Shown here: piece after piece, positions 60,476 through 64,000 of the stretch
How positions within the stretch are numbered: the first letter of the stretch is position 1
How the letters are laid out: each line of letters opens with the position of its first letter
Assembly (NCBI RefSeq): GCF_014652715.1
Contig: NZ_BMZI01000003.1
Location: 459,201 to 523,200 of the forward strand
DNA from: Salinicola rhizosphaerae
GTDB taxonomy: Bacteria > Pseudomonadota > Gammaproteobacteria > Pseudomonadales > Halomonadaceae
Length of the DNA stretch: 64,000 nucleotides
Reading direction: 5' to 3'
Made by a program: the position numbers and the translations under genes
The notes under the pieces: generated by a model
The model's database searches: none
Seen by the model: only the letters and a program-made list of their open reading frames with translations
What the model was told of the DNA's origin: nothing

Positions 60476-61072
60476 ATGGAAGCGCTCAATCTACGCCTGT
60501 TCGACTGGCTCAACGCGCCACTGCAGGCACCACATCTGGAGCTGGATCTCGCCTACACCCTGGCCATCTACGCCATCTATCTCGTTCCGCTGTTGATGAT
60601 CGTCGGCTGGCTACGGCGTGACCCGACGCGCCAGCGGCTCGCGCTCCAGGCACTGCTCGCCTGCGTTCTCGCACTGGGCGTCAACGAAGTCATCGCGCTG
60701 CTCTGGCAGCATCCGCGCCCATTCGTCATCTCGGTGGGGCACACCTATCTCGATCACGCCCCCAACTCCTCTTTCCCCAGCGACCACATGACGATCATCT
60801 CGACGGTCGCGATCACGCTGCTGCTTTCGCGAGATCGCCGCCGCCTGGGCGTGGCGTTTGCAGCGATCGCCCTCGGCATCGCCTGGTCGCGGGTCTATCT
60901 CGGCGTTCACTTCCCGCTCGACATGCTCGGCGCCGTCGGCGTCTCGGTGATCGTCGCCAGCACCGTCGCGCTGACGGCCGACCGGTATCTTCCAACACTG
61001 CACACTCTCGCCAGAGCGATCCATCGCCGCCTGTTCGGCCCGCTGATCGCCCGCGGCTGGCTGCCGGAGTAG
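60476..61072 (+). CDS. PAP2-family phosphatase (BcrC-like undecaprenyl-diphosphatase)
   Basis: 198 residues, five or six helices. The three PAP2 signature motifs are present: QHPRPF context (LWQHPRPFVIS, motif 1 lacking an upstream KxxxxxxRP lysine match), SSFPSDHM (motif 2) and SRVYLGVHFPLD (motif 3). The layout and length fit BcrC, which recycles undecaprenyl diphosphate. ATG 60476 preferred over a TTG at 60443. Confidence 0.85.
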   Translation: MEALNLRLFDWLNAPLQAPHLELDLAYTLAIYAIYLVPLLMIVGWLRRDPTRQRLALQALLACVLALGVNEVIALLWQHPRPFVISVGHTYLDHAPNSSFPSDHMTIISTVAITLLLSRDRRRLGVAFAAIALGIAWSRVYLGVHFPLDMLGAVGVSVIVASTVALTADRYLPTLHTLARAIHRRLFGPLIARGWLPE

Positions 61073-61084
61073 TCGCCGAAACGA

Positions 61085-61118
61085 CAAGGCCAGATCCCAT
61101 GAAGGGCATCTGGCCTTG
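61085..61118. terminator. Bidirectional hairpin between PAP2 and symporter genes
   Basis: Stem AAGGCCAGAT/ATCTGGCCTT extended inward by CCC/GGG, between the convergent genes ending at 61072 and 61196; continues CTTGCTG on the plus strand. Confidence 0.75.
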
Positions 61119-61195
61119 CTGTACTCGCTCCCCGCATCGGACCCAGTGGCTCGGGTCTGGGGCTAGGTTTTGATGCCACGGTCGGCTGTTAAGGT

Positions 61196-62584
61196 CTATG
61201 CCCCGGCCGACACCGCCGGCTGACGTTTCCCGGCCAGGCTGACCGCGATCAACGTGATCGCTGCCAGCGGCATGGCGACCAGCACGCTATTCCAGCCCAT
61301 CGGCTTGCCCAGCGGGATCTCCCAGATCAGGGTCACCGCCCCGCCGACGATCATCGCAGCGAGCGCTGCGGCCGGCGTGGCGCGTGGCCACAGCAGCGCG
61401 GCGAGGAATACCGGCGTGATCGCCGCACCGTACATGCCGTAGGAGTACATCTGCATCGCCAGCACGCTGGGGAAGAAAGCCCCCAGAATCCACGCCAGTA
61501 CGCCAAGCCCGACGACCGTCAACCGATTGACCAGCAGCGCTTTGCTCGCGGGGATCTTGACCTTCATCCAGCCGCCGAGGATGTCCTGGGTCAGACTGGC
61601 GGAGGCGGAGAGCAGGTAGGAGTTACCGGTGGTCAACAGAAGCGCCACCAGGGAAGCGAGCAGCAGCCCGCCAACCACGGTCGGCAACCCCTGCTGGGCC
61701 AGCGTCATCATCGCCGTGGAGGGCGTGATATCCGGATACATTACCCGCGTGGCGCAGACCAGCAGCGTGATCAGGCCGGAGCAGACGATCGAGGCGATGA
61801 CCAGGCCCATCGCAGCTTTCTTGGCCGTTGCAGGATCGCGCGCTGCAGCGAAACGCTGGAACAGGTTCTGGTCGCCAAGAATCAGCAGGAACAGCGGCAG
61901 GAAGTAACCCAGCGCCTGCCACGGCGAGAGCCCGCCGAGCAGCGTCTGATGGGTCGCCGGCAGCGCCGCCATCATGCCATCGAAGCCGTCGAGCCGAGTC
62001 AGGACCAGCGGCAGCGCGATCAGCATGCTACCGAAGATGATCACCGCGCTGAGATAGTCGGTATAGGCCACCGACACCAACCCGCCCATGGTCGCCAGGC
62101 CAATCATTACCAGCGCGGCGATCAGCACGCCCTGCCAAACCGGCAGTCCGAACGCGAGGTTGAGCGCCTGACCGGCGCCGGTGAACTGATACGAGACGAT
62201 CCCGACGTAGGCGAGCAGGATGATCAGCGCCGCGATCGAGCGCGCTGCCGGCCCGAATCGCGCTTCGATCAGGCCGGGAATGGTGGTCGCCTGCGAGCTG
62301 CGCATCTTGCGCGCCAGCAGGAAGTAGACCACCAGCGCCGCAATCGGCGTGCCGGCGAAGAAGAAGATCGCCGCGCCGGGACCGTGCTGGAACACGAAGC
62401 TGGCGCCACCGACGATCGAACCGGAGCCGACGAAGGTCGCCAGCAGTGTCGCGGTCAGCACGATCGTCGAGAGCGAGCGGCCGGCGACGATGAAATCGGT
62501 GTCGTCGTGAACCTTGCGGCGCGAGAAATAGAGGCCGATGACGACCATCAGCACGAGATAGGCGATAACGAAGAAAGCCTGCAT
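61196..62584 (-). CDS. Sodium:solute symporter family protein
   Basis: 462 residues with about 13 membrane helices of the SSS family; TATLLATFVGSGSIVGGASF and the GLVSVAYTDYLSAVIIF region (helix 5) are characteristic. Imports a solute with Na+. The amidohydrolase gene lies 105 bases upstream on the same strand, so the transported compound is probably its substrate. Confidence 0.88.
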   Translation of the reverse strand: MQAFFVIAYLVLMVVIGLYFSRRKVHDDTDFIVAGRSLSTIVLTATLLATFVGSGSIVGGASFVFQHGPGAAIFFFAGTPIAALVVYFLLARKMRSSQATTIPGLIEARFGPAARSIAALIILLAYVGIVSYQFTGAGQALNLAFGLPVWQGVLIAALVMIGLATMGGLVSVAYTDYLSAVIIFGSMLIALPLVLTRLDGFDGMMAALPATHQTLLGGLSPWQALGYFLPLFLLILGDQNLFQRFAAARDPATAKKAAMGLVIASIVCSGLITLLVCATRVMYPDITPSTAMMTLAQQGLPTVVGGLLLASLVALLLTTGNSYLLSASASLTQDILGGWMKVKIPASKALLVNRLTVVGLGVLAWILGAFFPSVLAMQMYSYGMYGAAITPVFLAALLWPRATPAAALAAMIVGGAVTLIWEIPLGKPMGWNSVLVAMPLAAITLIAVSLAGKRQPAVSAGA

Positions 62585-62689
62585 GGCAGCAGTCTCCTGA
62601 GTTCTGTTGTGGTTGTTATGCGTGCAGTTGTGATGCGTATGCGTGTCACCAGGCGGTCGCGACGACTGACGGCGACCGCCCGGGCAGGC

Positions 62690-63943
62690 TCAGTGCGTCA
62701 GTCGATCCTTCACCGCCACGCCGCCTTGCAGAATCAGCGAAAGGTGCTCGCCCTGCCCGGTTAGCAGGCGCATGTCCTCGAGCGGATTGCCGTCGACCAC
62801 GATCAGGTCCGCGTGGGCGCCAGGCGCGACGCAGCCGATCTCGCCCTCCATGCGCAGCAGCTTGGCGGCGGTCGCCGTGGCGCTGCGAATGACCTCATGC
62901 GGCGGCAGAACCTGGGAGCGGATCACGAACTCCTCGGACTGATGCGGATGCATCTCGCCGAGCAGGTCGGTGCCGTAAGCCATTTCCAGGCCCGCTTCGC
63001 GCATGATGACCAGACTCTCGAGCCCGGCCAGGCGCACGTCGTCGATCTTCTCGACCGACTCCGGCTTGAGCCCGTAGTCCGCGCCCTCGATCTTGAGTCG
63101 CTCGTAGGTCACCAGCGTCGGACACGCCATGGCGCCGCGCTCGGCGGCGAGCTTTGCCGTCTCCCGCGTAATCAGGTTGCAGTGCTCGAGCGAGTGAACA
63201 CCCACCTCGACCGCGCGGCGAATCGCCTCATCGGTATAGAGATGCGCGCTGACGTAGGTCTGCGCGTTGCTGGCTTCCTCGACGATGGCTTTCAGCTCGT
63301 CGACCGAGAAGCTCAGGAAATCGATCGGATCGCTCGGCGAGGAGACGCCGCCGTTGGCCATCACCTTGATGAACTGCGCGCCGCTCTTGATCTCCTGACG
63401 CACCGCGCGGCGGACCGCGTCGATGCCGTCGCAGATGCGCCCCATCGACCCCAGACGGCGGGACTGATACTGATCGTCGCGCTCGTCAAAGAAACCGCGG
63501 TAATCGTTGTGGCCACCGGTCTGGCAGAGCGCCTTGCAGCACACCACCAGCCGCGGGCCGGCAAAGTGGCCTTCTGCCACCGCCTGCTGAATGCCACGGT
63601 CGGCACCGCCGACGTCACGCACGGTCGTGAAGCCGCGCTCGAGCATGCCCTTGAGAATCGGCGTGGCACGGGCAGTCACCAGCGAATCCGGCAGCAGCAT
63701 GTTGGCGCCGAGATCGGCGGTCGTCGCGATGACGTGTACATGGCAGTCGATGAGGCCGGGCATCAGCGTGCGGCCGGTCAGATCGATGACGCGAGCCTCC
63801 GGCGCCTCGATCGGCGACTCGGAGACCTGCACGATACGGCCACCCTCGATCAGCACGTGAACGCCGCGACGCGGCTCAGCGGCACTGCCGTCGACGAGGT
63901 CGGCGTTGGTCAGCAGCAGGGGACGGTCGGAGAGATCGCTCAT
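62690..63943 (-). CDS. Metal-dependent amidohydrolase (imidazolonepropionase/Xaa-Pro dipeptidase-like)
   Basis: 417 residues. Metal-site elements: DCHVHV (about 63-68), a lysine in FIKVMANGG (about 194), SAHLYTDEA and SLEHCN histidines (about 234 and 253) and YGTDLLGEMHPH aspartate (about 320). The family includes prolidases hydrolysing dipeptides and other amide bonds. No signal peptide. Begins the operon with the sodium symporter, which is consistent with uptake and cytoplasmic cleavage of a small amide or dipeptide. Confidence 0.87.
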   Translation of the reverse strand: MSDLSDRPLLLTNADLVDGSAAEPRRGVHVLIEGGRIVQVSESPIEAPEARVIDLTGRTLMPGLIDCHVHVIATTADLGANMLLPDSLVTARATPILKGMLERGFTTVRDVGGADRGIQQAVAEGHFAGPRLVVCCKALCQTGGHNDYRGFFDERDDQYQSRRLGSMGRICDGIDAVRRAVRQEIKSGAQFIKVMANGGVSSPSDPIDFLSFSVDELKAIVEEASNAQTYVSAHLYTDEAIRRAVEVGVHSLEHCNLITRETAKLAAERGAMACPTLVTYERLKIEGADYGLKPESVEKIDDVRLAGLESLVIMREAGLEMAYGTDLLGEMHPHQSEEFVIRSQVLPPHEVIRSATATAAKLLRMEGEIGCVAPGAHADLIVVDGNPLEDMRLLTGQGEHLSLILQGGVAVKDRLTH

Positions 63944-64000
63944 GGGGTAGTCTCGTGAAACGTTATTGTGATTGGAGAGTCGTGATTGGCGCGCTTGATG

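Overview
The window is 64 kb of GC-rich chromosome from a gammaproteobacterium, most likely a member of the Halomonadaceae (Halomonas/Salinicola/Kushneria type). This is an inference from overall gene content, base composition and the style of the intergenic repeats; no rRNA or single-copy marker is present to settle it. I see no tRNA, rRNA, CRISPR array, transposase or prophage gene. Most of the window is catabolic and transport operons, each with a GntR-type regulator beside it.

Layout. 53-3361: aromatic-acid type efflux operon (FUSC protein, DUF1656 protein, HlyD-type membrane fusion protein). 3563-13585: a 5-oxoproline-type catabolic locus. It holds pxpA plus an aminotransferase on the minus strand, a divergent 2-hydroxyacid dehydrogenase with an M20 amidohydrolase, and a minus-strand dctP-dctQ-dctM-pxpB-pxpC-gntR run. 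Two copies of a TGGYATACCA palindrome lie in its control regions. 14013-15278: an AT-rich MFS gene that looks acquired. 15369-18268: M42 peptidase, polysaccharide deacetylase, DUF1275 protein. 18893-21469: a small three-gene module (tiny membrane protein, Oxa1/EMC3-like three-helix protein, sulfotransferase). 21703-25009: OpgD glucan protein and a Tat-exported MRJP-like protein.

25011-35552: the most interesting catabolic block. It is an eight-gene minus-strand operon (sulfonate/taurine-type ABC importer, HisD-like dehydrogenase, Zn alcohol dehydrogenase, SDR, APH-fold kinase, 2-hydroxyacid dehydrogenase), diverging from an FMN 2-hydroxyacid dehydrogenase and a HutC-type GntR regulator. Two TGTATATACA-type sites lie in the shared promoter. 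HisD-like plus Zn-ADH plus SDR is the enzyme set known from 2,3-dihydroxypropane-1-sulfonate (DHPS) oxidation, so a sulfonate-diol or similar polyol route is my working hypothesis.

35571-48302: glyoxalase I plus quinone D-lactate dehydrogenase (methylglyoxal to pyruvate), an SDR, a GMC flavoprotein with its Tat-exported small subunit, an RHH protein, an NlpC/P60 lipoprotein, a DUF445 protein, Prx6 peroxiredoxin, an HDAC-like deacetylase, and an aldolase with a second 2-hydroxyacid dehydrogenase. 48424-54872: a GntR regulator, a FecI/FecR/TonB-receptor/esterase siderophore unit and a HAD phosphatase. 54869-54985: a 38-residue lipoprotein gene. 55252-58866: a Mn/Fe ABC importer. 59146-63943: AMIN-type cell-wall amidase, PAP2 phosphatase, sodium:solute symporter and amidohydrolase.

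Several spacers carry related GC-rich repeats containing a GGGGCGCC core, and one 159-bp spacer segment has perfect 13-bp terminal inverted repeats.
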